From: an uncultured Saprospiraceae bacterium
GTDB taxonomy: Bacteria; Bacteroidota; Bacteroidia; Chitinophagales; Saprospiraceae
DNA: 32,402 nt
Direction: 5' to 3'
NCBI GenBank assembly: GCA_937922815.1
Contig: CALAJP010000026.1
Coordinates: 1 to 32,402 of the forward strand
Positions 19,942-27,537 of the stretch are shown piece by piece. The position numbers and the translations under genes are program-made. Within the stretch, counting starts at the first letter, position 1; each line of letters starts with the position of its first letter. The notes below the pieces were generated by a model. It was not told the origin of the DNA. It ran no database searches and saw nothing but the letters and a program-made list of their open reading frames with translations.

Positions 19942-19965
19942 AAAAAAAGGCCCGATAACGAGCCC
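19942..19965 (-). terminator. Intrinsic terminator of the candidate small RNA
   Basis: A 6-bp GC-rich stem with a UUAU loop (19964-19949) is followed by seven T residues on the minus strand. On the plus strand no T-run follows, so it is not a folK terminator. Confidence 0.7.
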
Positions 19966-20005
19966 ATGAAAACGAATCTTACAATACTTTAACCAAAACT
20001 TACAT
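19942..20005 (-). ncRNA. Candidate sigma-54-dependent small RNA (~64 nt)
   Basis: Transcription from the sigma-54 promoter at 20032-20016 should begin near 20005. It would end at a hairpin GGCUCG-UUAU-CGGGCC (19964-19949) followed by seven U residues (19948-19942). The stem is continuous on this strand, using a U-G wobble at 19961/19952, but has a C-A mismatch on the other strand. That supports the minus strand as the RNA. The ~40-nt 5' part is unstructured by eye and contains UGUAAG twice (20004-19999 and 19983-19978). I see no convincing ORF. The target is unknown. Confidence 0.6.
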
Positions 20006-20015
20006 TAGAACTTAC

Positions 20016-20032
20016 TGCAAGTAGCGTGCCAA
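20016..20032 (-). promoter_or_regulatory. Consensus sigma-54 (RpoN) -24/-12 promoter
   Basis: On the minus strand TTGGCACGCTACTTGCA matches the sigma-54 consensus YTGGCACG-N4-TTGCW at every specified base, with the required GG-N10-GC spacing. It points away from the 20104-21378 gene and toward the terminator at 19942. A short dyad CTGT-N6-ACAG at 20044-20057, about 40-50 bp upstream of the predicted start, could be an activator site, but enhancer sites usually lie further away. Confidence 0.75.
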
Positions 20033-20047
20033 AAACTAAATTTCTGT

Positions 20048-20074
20048 AAAAAAACAGCAAGTGGGCTTATCGCT
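20048..20074 (-). terminator. Weak terminator of the secreted-protein gene
   Basis: On the minus strand AGC-(gat)-AAG, loop CCCA, CTT-GCT forms a bulged stem followed by G and seven T residues. It lies ~30 bp after the stop codon of the 20104-21378 gene and would separate that transcript from the sigma-54 unit. Confidence 0.4.
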
Positions 20075-20103
20075 ATTAGAAAAATGTGTTGTACAGACGT
20101 TTT

Positions 20104-21378
20104 TTATGTTTTTCTCTTCTTTTTCTTTGCCGCAGGAAATAAAATATTATTTAAGATAAGTCTATAACCCGCAGAATTCGGATGCAAACTCAAATCTGTT
20201 TCTGGATCATTCACAAAATGACGATAATCTTCAGGGTCATGACCACCATAAAAAGAGAAAAACCCTTTACCTACGGGAGCGTGGATATATCTTGTTTCAT
20301 TCCCTGGTTTGTTTTCACCCAAAATAACCACATTCGATTTCAAGTTTTCATTCGCATAAGCCGTTGTTTGCCCCATAAAACCTTTTATTGTTGTTGTATG
20401 GTTTTGCGTTAACATCGTTGGGATGGGATCCCATTTAGCCGAAAAATCAAACAGTGTAAAATAATCTTGCTCTGCTTTAATGTTTCTTGTCAGCGTATTG
20501 TCTATACTTGAATATTCGTATTTCAAAGGGCTTTTCTCTAAAGTAAAATCCTTAAAAGCGAATGTTTTTGAAAAATCTAACTTTTGTTGTGCATAAGGAT
20601 CTGCGGGGTCGCCATCATATATATCAGCACAAATATCATGGCCTTCGGCAGCTAATGCAATATCATAAGTATCAGTAGCCGAACACATTGCAAACATAAA
20701 TCCCCCACCCACTACAAATTCCTTAATCTTTTTTACTACTGCCAATTTCAATTGAGATACTTTTTTATACCCTAATTCTGTAGCCAATTCTTCCATTCTA
20801 CGAACACTCTCCTTGTACCAAGGTTGCGAGCCATAAGATTTAAAGAATTTTCCATACTGTCCCGTAAAATCTTCATGGTGTAAATGCAACCAATCATATT
20901 CAGCCAATTTATCGCCTATTACTTCCCTATCATAGATGGTTTCGTAAGGAATTTCTGCATAAGTCAACACCATCGTCACTGCATCGTCCCAAGGCTGAAT
21001 TTTTTCTCCTCTTGCATTAAAATCAGGAGTATAAACAGCGATTTTGGGCGTAACCTCTAATTTTATAGTCTCCATATTTTTTTCAGGATTAGCAATTTCT
21101 TTACGAATCTGGGCAAACTGTCCATCAGGAATTACTTTATAGGAAACATTTCTGGTTAAACACTCTTTTTCAAATGCCGCTGTATGCTTAAAAGCAAAAC
21201 TCCCTCCTTTATAATTTAGTAACCAATAAGCTTCTTGTTCTAAAGAAACCACCCAAAATGTAACACCATAAGCTTTTAAATGGTCTTTTTGTTCTTCATC
21301 CATCGGGATTAGGATATACGAGGCATGAGCAGAAAAGCCCAAAATGAGTAAGAAAATCGAGAAAATGAATTTTCGCAT
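20104..21378 (-). CDS. Secreted protein of the family labelled 'asparagine synthetase B' in Bacteroidota
   Basis: 424 aa with a clear signal peptide (MRKFIFSIFLLILGFSAHA, then SYILIPMDEEQKDHLKAYG). I recognise it as the conserved ~420-aa Bacteroidota family often named asparagine synthetase B. The sequence shows neither a glutamine amidotransferase N-terminal Cys nor a synthetase P-loop (SGGxDS), so that name looks wrong. Visible conserved patches are WLLNYKGGSF, YDWLHLHHEDFTGQYGKF, GGGFMFAMCSATDT and FSFYGGHDPEDYRHFV. The GGFMFAMCSATD segment followed by DICADIYDGD hints at a class I glutamine-amidotransferase-like or peptidase fold, which is inference. It acts outside the cytoplasm. The C-terminus is rich in Lys. 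Confidence 0.75.
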   Translation of the reverse strand: MRKFIFSIFLLILGFSAHASYILIPMDEEQKDHLKAYGVTFWVVSLEQEAYWLLNYKGGSFAFKHTAAFEKECLTRNVSYKVIPDGQFAQIRKEIANPEKNMETIKLEVTPKIAVYTPDFNARGEKIQPWDDAVTMVLTYAEIPYETIYDREVIGDKLAEYDWLHLHHEDFTGQYGKFFKSYGSQPWYKESVRRMEELATELGYKKVSQLKLAVVKKIKEFVVGGGFMFAMCSATDTYDIALAAEGHDICADIYDGDPADPYAQQKLDFSKTFAFKDFTLEKSPLKYEYSSIDNTLTRNIKAEQDYFTLFDFSAKWDPIPTMLTQNHTTTIKGFMGQTTAYANENLKSNVVILGENKPGNETRYIHAPVGKGFFSFYGGHDPEDYRHFVNDPETDLSLHPNSAGYRLILNNILFPAAKKKKRKT

Positions 21379-21526
21379 ATTTGGTAATTTAAAGTTTTTG
21401 GTTAAGTTTATTGTACATAAAATCAGAATACGCTATTTATTACATACCGTATTCTCAGAAAGTATAACGTAGAAAATTATAATTTGATTATTTTTTATTC
21501 AACTTCCTTTTATTTAAACCTTGAAG

Positions 21527-22120
21527 TTACTTTACCAAAGGATTCTTTTTCTTATAAATATGTACCCCTGCACCGAAAACCCAACCTTGTTTTCCTGTGT
21601 TCGTTTGAATTTTCACCCAAGGGTCTTTCGAAACTCCTTTTCCTAAATTAATAGCATCTACTTTTTCGGTAGTTTCTCCCAAATAATTTACCGCTTCAAA
21701 CAGTCTCAATTTAGCTACAATTGGAGCATTTAATATAGGCTGTTCTCTCATGTTTAGATTATCTATGGTAACATACAAAACACTCGAACCTGTAGTAGAT
21801 GATTGACTAACATTCCTTGGTTTTGGTGCGGGCAAATTAGACACTCTATCTCCTGATGTAGTAGGTTCGTTTATTATCGTCGGAGCAGGAGGGTTTGTAG
21901 TCGGCGATTCCATAGACTGCGCGGGTTCTGTAGCAACAACATTATTCTCGAGACTATTTTGTTTAGTTTTTAATTCTTCTAATTGAGTTTGCACAGATTC
22001 CAATTCATAATCCCTTTTAGTGGAGCGACATTTTGAAATTCCCCAAATCGTAAAACTTGAAATAAAAACGAAAATTATTATATATTCTAATTTAGAGCTA
22101 TTTGTTTTTTTTACTGACAT
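21527..22120 (-). CDS. Membrane-anchored bacterial SH3-domain protein
   Basis: 197 aa. It has a short N-terminal cytosolic tail, one TM segment (IIIFVFISSFTIWGI, ~14-28), a coiled-coil-like stretch rich in E, L, K and Q (ELESVQTQLEELKTKQNSLE), a Pro/Thr/Ser-rich linker (~65-112) and a C-terminal SH3b domain (~115-190) with VTIDNLNMREQPILNAPIV and DPWVKIQTNTGKQGWVFG. Bacterial SH3 domains commonly bind peptidoglycan or cell-wall peptides, so a periplasmic role is inferred. It is transcribed divergently from dprA. Confidence 0.75.
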   Translation of the reverse strand: MSVKKTNSSKLEYIIIFVFISSFTIWGISKCRSTKRDYELESVQTQLEELKTKQNSLENNVVATEPAQSMESPTTNPPAPTIINEPTTSGDRVSNLPAPKPRNVSQSSTTGSSVLYVTIDNLNMREQPILNAPIVAKLRLFEAVNYLGETTEKVDAINLGKGVSKDPWVKIQTNTGKQGWVFGAGVHIYKKKNPLVK

Positions 22121-22293
22121 TGAAAAATGAATAAAGTCGTTAAAAATTGGTTTTAAAAATACAAAACCGTTTTTCCTATAATAACCAAACAGTTAAAAGA
22201 AGAACAATTTTGTTATTTATAATTTGATATAACAAAGATACATCAAGGATAAGTTAATACTCAAGAATTACAGAATAATTATATGTCAAAAAA

Positions 22294-22324
22294 TTGGTTT
22301 TTAAGCAATCAATTCTTTATTTTG
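22294..22324 (+). promoter_or_regulatory. Candidate dprA promoter
   Basis: TTGG at 22294-22297, a 20-bp spacer and TATTTTG at 22318-22324 resemble the Bacteroidota TTG / TAnnTTTG pattern (one base short in the -7 box). They lie 40 bp before the dprA ATG. Confidence 0.35.
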
Positions 22325-22363
22325 CATTGCTTCGAAACAATACTTAATCTATTTTTTTAGTTA

Positions 22364-23467
22364 ATGACGGATAATTTATTTTCTAAAATTGCATTCACAA
22401 AACTACCTTATATTGGTTCTAATATAGGTAGAATGCTTATTGAGAAAATTGGCTCTATTGAAGAAATATTTGAATTATCACACAAAGAAATTGAAGCCTT
22501 AAACCTTACTCCTACTGTTACCAAATCATTGAAACAGCATAAAGAGAAAGCATTTCATCTTGCAGACCAAGAATTGACCCACATAGATAAAAATGATGTT
22601 TCTGTTGCCTATTTTGAAGATGAAGAATACCCCCAACGGTTAAACAATTTCAACAATACTCCATTATTACTATACTATAAAGGTAACGCAAACTTAAACA
22701 TGAACCGTTCTGTTGGGATTATCGGAACTCGAAAAGCCTCTCATCAAGGCATCCATTTCACAGAACAACTCGTTGAAGATTTACAAAACTATCATGTAAA
22801 TATTATCAGTGGACTAGCCTACGGAATTGATATTGCCTCTCATAGAAAATCTGTCGAATTAGGCATACCTACGATTGGTGTATGTGGTCACGGATTGGGA
22901 ATGATTTACCCTAGTGCACATCGAAAAACAGCTTACGAAATGCTCGAAGATGGTGCTGTACTTACCGAATTTGCTTTCGATGATAAGCCATTAGCCGAAC
23001 GTTTTCCTGCTCGAAACCGAATAGTTGCGGCCTTATCAGATGCCATAGTAGTCGTAGAAAGCCCGAAAAGTGGAGGCTCTTTGATAACTTGTAAATATGC
23101 CAATGATTATAACAAAGATGTTTTTGCCGTACCAGGAAGACCTTCCGATGAAAATGCTGCAGGCTGCAATCACCTTATCAAATCTCATCAAGCACAATTA
23201 ATTTCTAGTGCAGAGGATATTGCCTACATCATGAGGTGGAACGAAATGAAGCATCCCGTCCACAAACAACAAGGAGAATTGTTTTTAGAATTATCTGAAA
23301 ACGAAAAAAATATGATTTCATTACTAAAAAATAACCAAAACCTTAGTATTGATAATTTAGCCAATAAACTTCAAAAAAGAACTAGCGAAATTGCAAGTAT
23401 TGCTTTGGCCTTAGAATTTAAGGGCGTATTAAAACCTGTGCCTGGCAACCGTTATCTTTTACTTTAG
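22364..23467 (+). CDS. dprA: DNA processing protein DprA (Smf)
   Basis: 367-aa single-strand DNA-binding protein that loads RecA on incoming DNA during transformation. The N-terminal ~100 residues form a helix-hairpin-helix/SAM-like region. The Rossmann-like DprA core follows: VGIIGTRKAS (~117-126), NIISGLAYGIDIASHRKSVE (~147-166), PTIGVCGHGL, ERFPARNRIVAALSD, SPKSGGSLITCKYAND and FAVPGRPSDENAAGCNHLI. The C-terminal ~60 residues match the winged-helix DprA_WH domain (LSENEKNMISLLKNN ... GNRYLLL). Domain content and length are normal. Its presence fits natural competence, although no other competence gene lies in the window. Confidence 0.95.
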   Translation: MTDNLFSKIAFTKLPYIGSNIGRMLIEKIGSIEEIFELSHKEIEALNLTPTVTKSLKQHKEKAFHLADQELTHIDKNDVSVAYFEDEEYPQRLNNFNNTPLLLYYKGNANLNMNRSVGIIGTRKASHQGIHFTEQLVEDLQNYHVNIISGLAYGIDIASHRKSVELGIPTIGVCGHGLGMIYPSAHRKTAYEMLEDGAVLTEFAFDDKPLAERFPARNRIVAALSDAIVVVESPKSGGSLITCKYANDYNKDVFAVPGRPSDENAAGCNHLIKSHQAQLISSAEDIAYIMRWNEMKHPVHKQQGELFLELSENEKNMISLLKNNQNLSIDNLANKLQKRTSEIASIALALEFKGVLKPVPGNRYLLL

Positions 23468-23799
23468 TTTTAATTGAAAACAAAACAACTTTTTTACGAC
23501 AATTGATGCTTTAAGTCATTGAAAAATACGGAGGTTAGAAACAAATGTAAATATTTTGATTACAAAATTCATTTTTTATAAACAGTCTAGCGAACACTGT
23601 TTGTAAAAGTTTTTAAAACTATAAAAACATAATAATCAATAACTTACGAAAGTTACTCACATAGTGTTAATAAAATACGCCAACATTTTTCAGGTTTTCC
23701 GAGTATATTTGAAGTATCAAACGAAAACAAAACTAAGAGCAGGCAGAGAATAATAAATCGAAACAAAAATTACAACCAAAATTTCGTTTTCCTTGGAAA
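23468..23799 (+). promoter_or_regulatory. nrdB upstream region with two dyads and a -7 box
   Basis: 332 bp with no gene visible. It contains two inverted repeats, AAACAGT-N9-ACTGTTT (23580-23602) and TAACTT-ACGA-AAGTTA (23640-23655), which are possible operators. A TATATTTG box (23704-23711) fits TAnnTTTG and would start the nrdB transcript near 23718 with an ~80-nt leader. No canonical NrdR box pair is recognisable. Confidence 0.4.
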
Positions 23800-24819
23800 A
23801 TGAAAAAACAAATAACTCAATACTTTACAAGAAAAAAATCTGCTATGACAGCTATCAATGAGCCCATATTAAAGGAAAATCCAAACCGATTTGTATTGTT
23901 CCCAATACAATTTGACGATATTTGGCAATGGTATAAAAAATCTCAGGCTTGTTTTTGGACAGCCGAAGAAATTGACTTGTCTCAAGACCTTACGGACTGG
24001 AAAACACTTACCTCTGACGAGCAATATTTCATCAAACATGTGTTGGCTTTCTTTGCAGCATCTGATGGGATTGTAAACGAAAATTTAGCAGAAAACTTCG
24101 TTAGTGAAGTGCAATATACAGAAGCAAAGTTTTTCTATGGTTTTCAAATCATGATGGAAAACATTCATTCTGAAACATACTCTCTTCTAATTGATACTTA
24201 TATCAAAGATAATAAGGAAAAAGACTACCTTTTCAATGCTATCGATAACTTAGAATGCGTTCGTAAGAAAGCAGATTGGGCTATGCGTTGGATTGACAAC
24301 GGTTCATTCCAAGAAAGGTTAATTGCATTTGCTGCCGTTGAAGGAATATTTTTCTCTGGTTCATTCTGTTCAATATTTTGGCTTAAAAAACGTGGTTTAA
24401 TGCCAGGTTTAAGTTTCTCTAACGAATTGATTTCGAGAGATGAAGGAATGCACTGTGATTTTGCTTGTCATATATACAACGAACATGTTCAAAACCAATT
24501 GAGCAAAGAAACTGTGACTAAAATCATCGCAGATGCTGTAACTATCGAAAAAGAATTTGTTTCTGATGCCATTCCTGTAAAACTTATCGGAATGAATGCA
24601 GAATTGATGTGCCAATACATCGAATTTGTAGCAGATAGATTATTAGTTTCGCTAAAATGTGAAAAAATATTCAATGCAGAAAATCCATTCCCGTGGATGG
24701 AAATGATTTCATTACAAGGTAAAACCAATTTCTTTGAAAAACGTGTTGGTGATTACCAAAAAGCGGGGGTTATGCAACAGCGAGAAAATCAAGTTTTCTC
24801 TATTGATGATGACTTCTAA
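23800..24819 (+). CDS. nrdB: Ribonucleotide-diphosphate reductase, class Ia, beta subunit
   Basis: 339-aa R2 subunit that holds the diiron centre and tyrosyl radical and supplies the radical to NrdA. It is of the eukaryote-like type. The visible residues are D59 in [13 protein letters not shown]120 and H123 in [12 protein letters not shown] with radical Tyr127, and later ligands around the [12 protein letters not shown] segment. The C-terminal tail ending FSIDDDF is the NrdA-binding peptide. The chosen ATG adds ~20 residues before the usual [15 protein letters not shown] start, and the ATG at 23845 is an alternative. nrdA follows after 122 bp. Confidence 0.96.
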   Translation: MKKQITQYFTRKKSAMTAINEPILKENPNRFVLFPIQFDDIWQWYKKSQACFWTAEEIDLSQDLTDWKTLTSDEQYFIKHVLAFFAASDGIVNENLAENFVSEVQYTEAKFFYGFQIMMENIHSETYSLLIDTYIKDNKEKDYLFNAIDNLECVRKKADWAMRWIDNGSFQERLIAFAAVEGIFFSGSFCSIFWLKKRGLMPGLSFSNELISRDEGMHCDFACHIYNEHVQNQLSKETVTKIIADAVTIEKEFVSDAIPVKLIGMNAELMCQYIEFVADRLLVSLKCEKIFNAENPFPWMEMISLQGKTNFFEKRVGDYQKAGVMQQRENQVFSIDDDF

Positions 24820-24858
24820 AATCATCTAACTTAACGAAAAATCAAGACAAAACAGGAC

Positions 24859-24887
24859 TCCTCACCTCAAGTGAGTTAGGAATTTTT
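24859..24887 (+). terminator. Possible hairpin/attenuator between nrdB and nrdA
   Basis: CTCAC (24861-24865) pairs with GTGAG (24871-24875) around a 5-nt loop, and a five-T run follows at 24883-24887. An outer ACAAAA/TTTTGT pairing could extend it. The stem is short, so it could be a leaky terminator setting the subunit ratio, or chance. Confidence 0.3.
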
Positions 24888-24941
24888 GTGCCTATAAAAA
24901 GATTATAACGATACAATATAAACCAAGAAAATCTATAAAAT

Positions 24942-27359
24942 ATGTTTGTAATTAAGAGAAGTGGCAAAAAAGAAAGTGTCAGTTTCGACAAAATCACGGC
25001 AAGAGTAAAAAAGCTTTGCTACGGTTTAGACTCGGATCACATCGATCCTATCGAAATTGCTAAAAAAGTAATTTTAGGACTTTACGATGGTGTTACCACA
25101 ACAGAATTAGATAATTTGGCTGCAGAAACAGCTGCTAACATGGCAACTATTCATCCTGAATATGCTATTCTTGCTGCACGAATTTCTGTTTCTAATTTGC
25201 ACAAAAACACTCAAAAGTCTTTCTTTAAAACCTGTAAATCTCTTTACAATTATATTGACCCAAAAACAGCTGCTCCTGCGGGATTAATTAGCCAAAATGT
25301 TTTTGAATTTATCAAAGAAAATAAAGATCGTTTAGATTCTGCCATCATCTATGACAGAGATTATAGTTTTGATTATTTTGGTTTCAAAACGTTAGAAAGA
25401 GCATATTTATTAAAGTTAGATAAAGAAGTTGTCGAACGACCTCAACATATGTTGATGAGAGTGGCAGCAGGAATACATACTGGTGATATCGAAAAAGTGA
25501 TTGAGACTTATGAATTGATGTCTGAAAAATGGTTTATTCATGCGACTCCAACATTATTTAATGCTGGTACTCCAAAACCTCAGTTGTCTTCTTGTTTCTT
25601 ATTGACGATGACTGATGATAGTATTTCTGGTATCTTCGAAACATTAACTCGTTGTGCAAAAATTTCTCAATCCGCTGGTGGAATTGGACTTAGCACGCAT
25701 AATGTTAGAGCAAAAGGAAGCTATATTAAAGGAACAGGCGGAACTTCAAACGGTATTGTTCCGATGTTGAAAGTATTCAACGATACGGCAAGATATGTAG
25801 ATCAAGGTGGTGGAAAAAGAAAAGGTGCTTTTGCCATTTATCTAGAACCTTGGCACGCTGACATCAAAAACTTCTTGGAATTAAAGAAAAATCACGGTGC
25901 CGAAGAAATGAGAGCAAGAGATTTGTTCTATGCCCTTTGGATTTCTGATTTATTCATGGATAGAGTGATGAATGACGGAATGTGGTCGCTTTTCTGTCCT
26001 AATGAATGTCCAGGACTAAGTGATGCTTATGGTGGAGAATTTGAGGCTCTTTATCACAAATATGAACAAGAAGGGAAATATAGAGAGCAAATCAAAGCAC
26101 AAGATTTATGGTTTGAAATCTTAGAATCTCAAGTAGAAACAGGTACTCCTTATATTTTATATAAAGATGCTGCTAATAGAAAATCTAATCAAAAGAATTT
26201 AGGTACTATTAAATCTAGTAATCTTTGTACAGAGATTATGGAATACACGTCTAAAGACGAGGTAGCTGTTTGTAACTTAGCATCATTGGCTTTGCCTAAA
26301 TACGTAATCGATGGAAAGTTTGATTTCCAACGTTTATTTGAAGTAACAAAAGTAGTAACCAAAAACCTAAATAAGGTAATTGATGTTAACTACTACCCTA
26401 TTCAAGAGGCTGAAAACTCGAACATGAGACACAGACCAATTGGATTAGGTGTTCAAGGATTGGCAGATGCGTTTATTTTGATGCGTCATCCATTTGATAG
26501 CCCTGAAGCAAGACAATTAAACAAAGATATTTTCGAAACGATTTATTTTGCAGCTTTAACGGCATCTAACGAAATAGCTCAAGTAGATGGAGCATATTCT
26601 ACTTATGAAGGTTCTCCAGCTAGTAAAGGAGAATTACAGTTTGATATGTGGGGCGTAAAACCGTCTGACCGATGGGATTGGGCTGGTTTAAAAGCGAATA
26701 TCAAAGAAAGTGGATTGAGAAATAGTTTATTGGTTGCCCCAATGCCAACGGCATCTACTTCTCAAATATTAGGGAATAACGAATGTTTCGAGCCTTATAC
26801 TTCTAATATTTATACCCGTAGAACCTTGTCTGGTGAATTTATTGTTGTCAATAAACATATGTTAAAAGACCTTATTCAATTAGGACTTTGGGACGATGAT
26901 ATGAAACAACAAATTATTGCTGCCAATGGATCGATTCAACATATTCCAGAAATTCCTGTCGAAATAAAAGCACTTTACAAAACAGCTTACGAAATTAGCC
27001 AAAAAGTGGTTATTGATATGTCAGCAGATAGAGGAGCTTTTGTTTGTCAAAGTCAGAGTTTGAATTTGTTTGTTGAGAATCCGAATTTCAAAAAATTATC
27101 TTCAATGCATTTCTATGCTTGGAAAGCAGGATTAAAAACAGGAATGTATTACTTGAGAACGAAAGCAGCCGTAGATCCTATTAAATTTACGATTGATGAG
27201 AACTTGAGAACAAAGAAACAAAAGCAGGTTCAAAAACCAGTGGCTGCTGTTGCTCAAAACAAAGCAACAAGTGTAGCTAATGCACCTTCACAAAGCGAAC
27301 TTGATCAGGTAAAAGCTTGTAGCTTAGACGACCCTGACTGTATCATGTGTAGTGCCTAG
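24942..27359 (+). CDS. nrdA: Ribonucleotide-diphosphate reductase, class Ia, alpha subunit
   Basis: 805-aa catalytic subunit that reduces NDPs to dNDPs. An N-terminal ATP-cone (~1-90, [20 protein letters not shown]) indicates dATP/ATP activity control. Catalytic residues are readable: redox pair C218 ([11 protein letters not shown]) and C444 ([11 protein letters not shown]), and N427, thiyl C429 and E431 in [11 protein letters not shown]. The segments [18 protein letters not shown] and [11 protein letters not shown] are also present. The C-terminal shuttle pair is C800/C803 (DCIMCSA). A ~40-residue Ala/Gln/Lys-rich linker precedes it, as expected for a flexible tail. It pairs with the adjacent nrdB. 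Confidence 0.97.
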   Translation: MFVIKRSGKKESVSFDKITARVKKLCYGLDSDHIDPIEIAKKVILGLYDGVTTTELDNLAAETAANMATIHPEYAILAARISVSNLHKNTQKSFFKTCKSLYNYIDPKTAAPAGLISQNVFEFIKENKDRLDSAIIYDRDYSFDYFGFKTLERAYLLKLDKEVVERPQHMLMRVAAGIHTGDIEKVIETYELMSEKWFIHATPTLFNAGTPKPQLSSCFLLTMTDDSISGIFETLTRCAKISQSAGGIGLSTHNVRAKGSYIKGTGGTSNGIVPMLKVFNDTARYVDQGGGKRKGAFAIYLEPWHADIKNFLELKKNHGAEEMRARDLFYALWISDLFMDRVMNDGMWSLFCPNECPGLSDAYGGEFEALYHKYEQEGKYREQIKAQDLWFEILESQVETGTPYILYKDAANRKSNQKNLGTIKSSNLCTEIMEYTSKDEVAVCNLASLALPKYVIDGKFDFQRLFEVTKVVTKNLNKVIDVNYYPIQEAENSNMRHRPIGLGVQGLADAFILMRHPFDSPEARQLNKDIFETIYFAALTASNEIAQVDGAYSTYEGSPASKGELQFDMWGVKPSDRWDWAGLKANIKESGLRNSLLVAPMPTASTSQILGNNECFEPYTSNIYTRRTLSGEFIVVNKHMLKDLIQLGLWDDDMKQQIIAANGSIQHIPEIPVEIKALYKTAYEISQKVVIDMSADRGAFVCQSQSLNLFVENPNFKKLSSMHFYAWKAGLKTGMYYLRTKAAVDPIKFTIDENLRTKKQKQVQKPVAAVAQNKATSVANAPSQSELDQVKACSLDDPDCIMCSA

Positions 27360-27470
27360 TTAATTTATTGACTATAAACAAATTAAGACAAAACGAAACA
27401 AGATACCTTTCTAAAGAAATTTAGGAGGGTTTTCTTGGTTTTTGAAAGCGACTAATTATACAATCAAGAA

Positions 27471-27501
27471 TTGGTAATAGCAAGAAAAAAGTGTATATTC
27501 G
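27471..27501 (+). promoter_or_regulatory. Candidate gyrA promoter
   Basis: TTGG (27471-27474), a 19-bp spacer and TATATTCG (27494-27501) fit TTG-N17-23-TAnnTTTG with one change in the -7 box. The predicted start is near 27508, giving a ~30-nt leader before the ATG at 27538. Confidence 0.5.
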
Positions 27502-27537
27502 CCGATTCGTTTTAAACAAAATTTTAATATAAAAAAT

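Noticed and set aside
19937-19965. Terminator of folK on the plus strand
   Set aside because: On the plus strand the hairpin has a C-A mismatch and no T-run after it; the T-run and continuous stem belong to the minus strand.
23500-23580. 18-codon minus-strand ORF (MNFVIKIFTF) in the dprA-nrdB gap
   Set aside because: Very short, composition of AT-rich spacer, no start signal or family.
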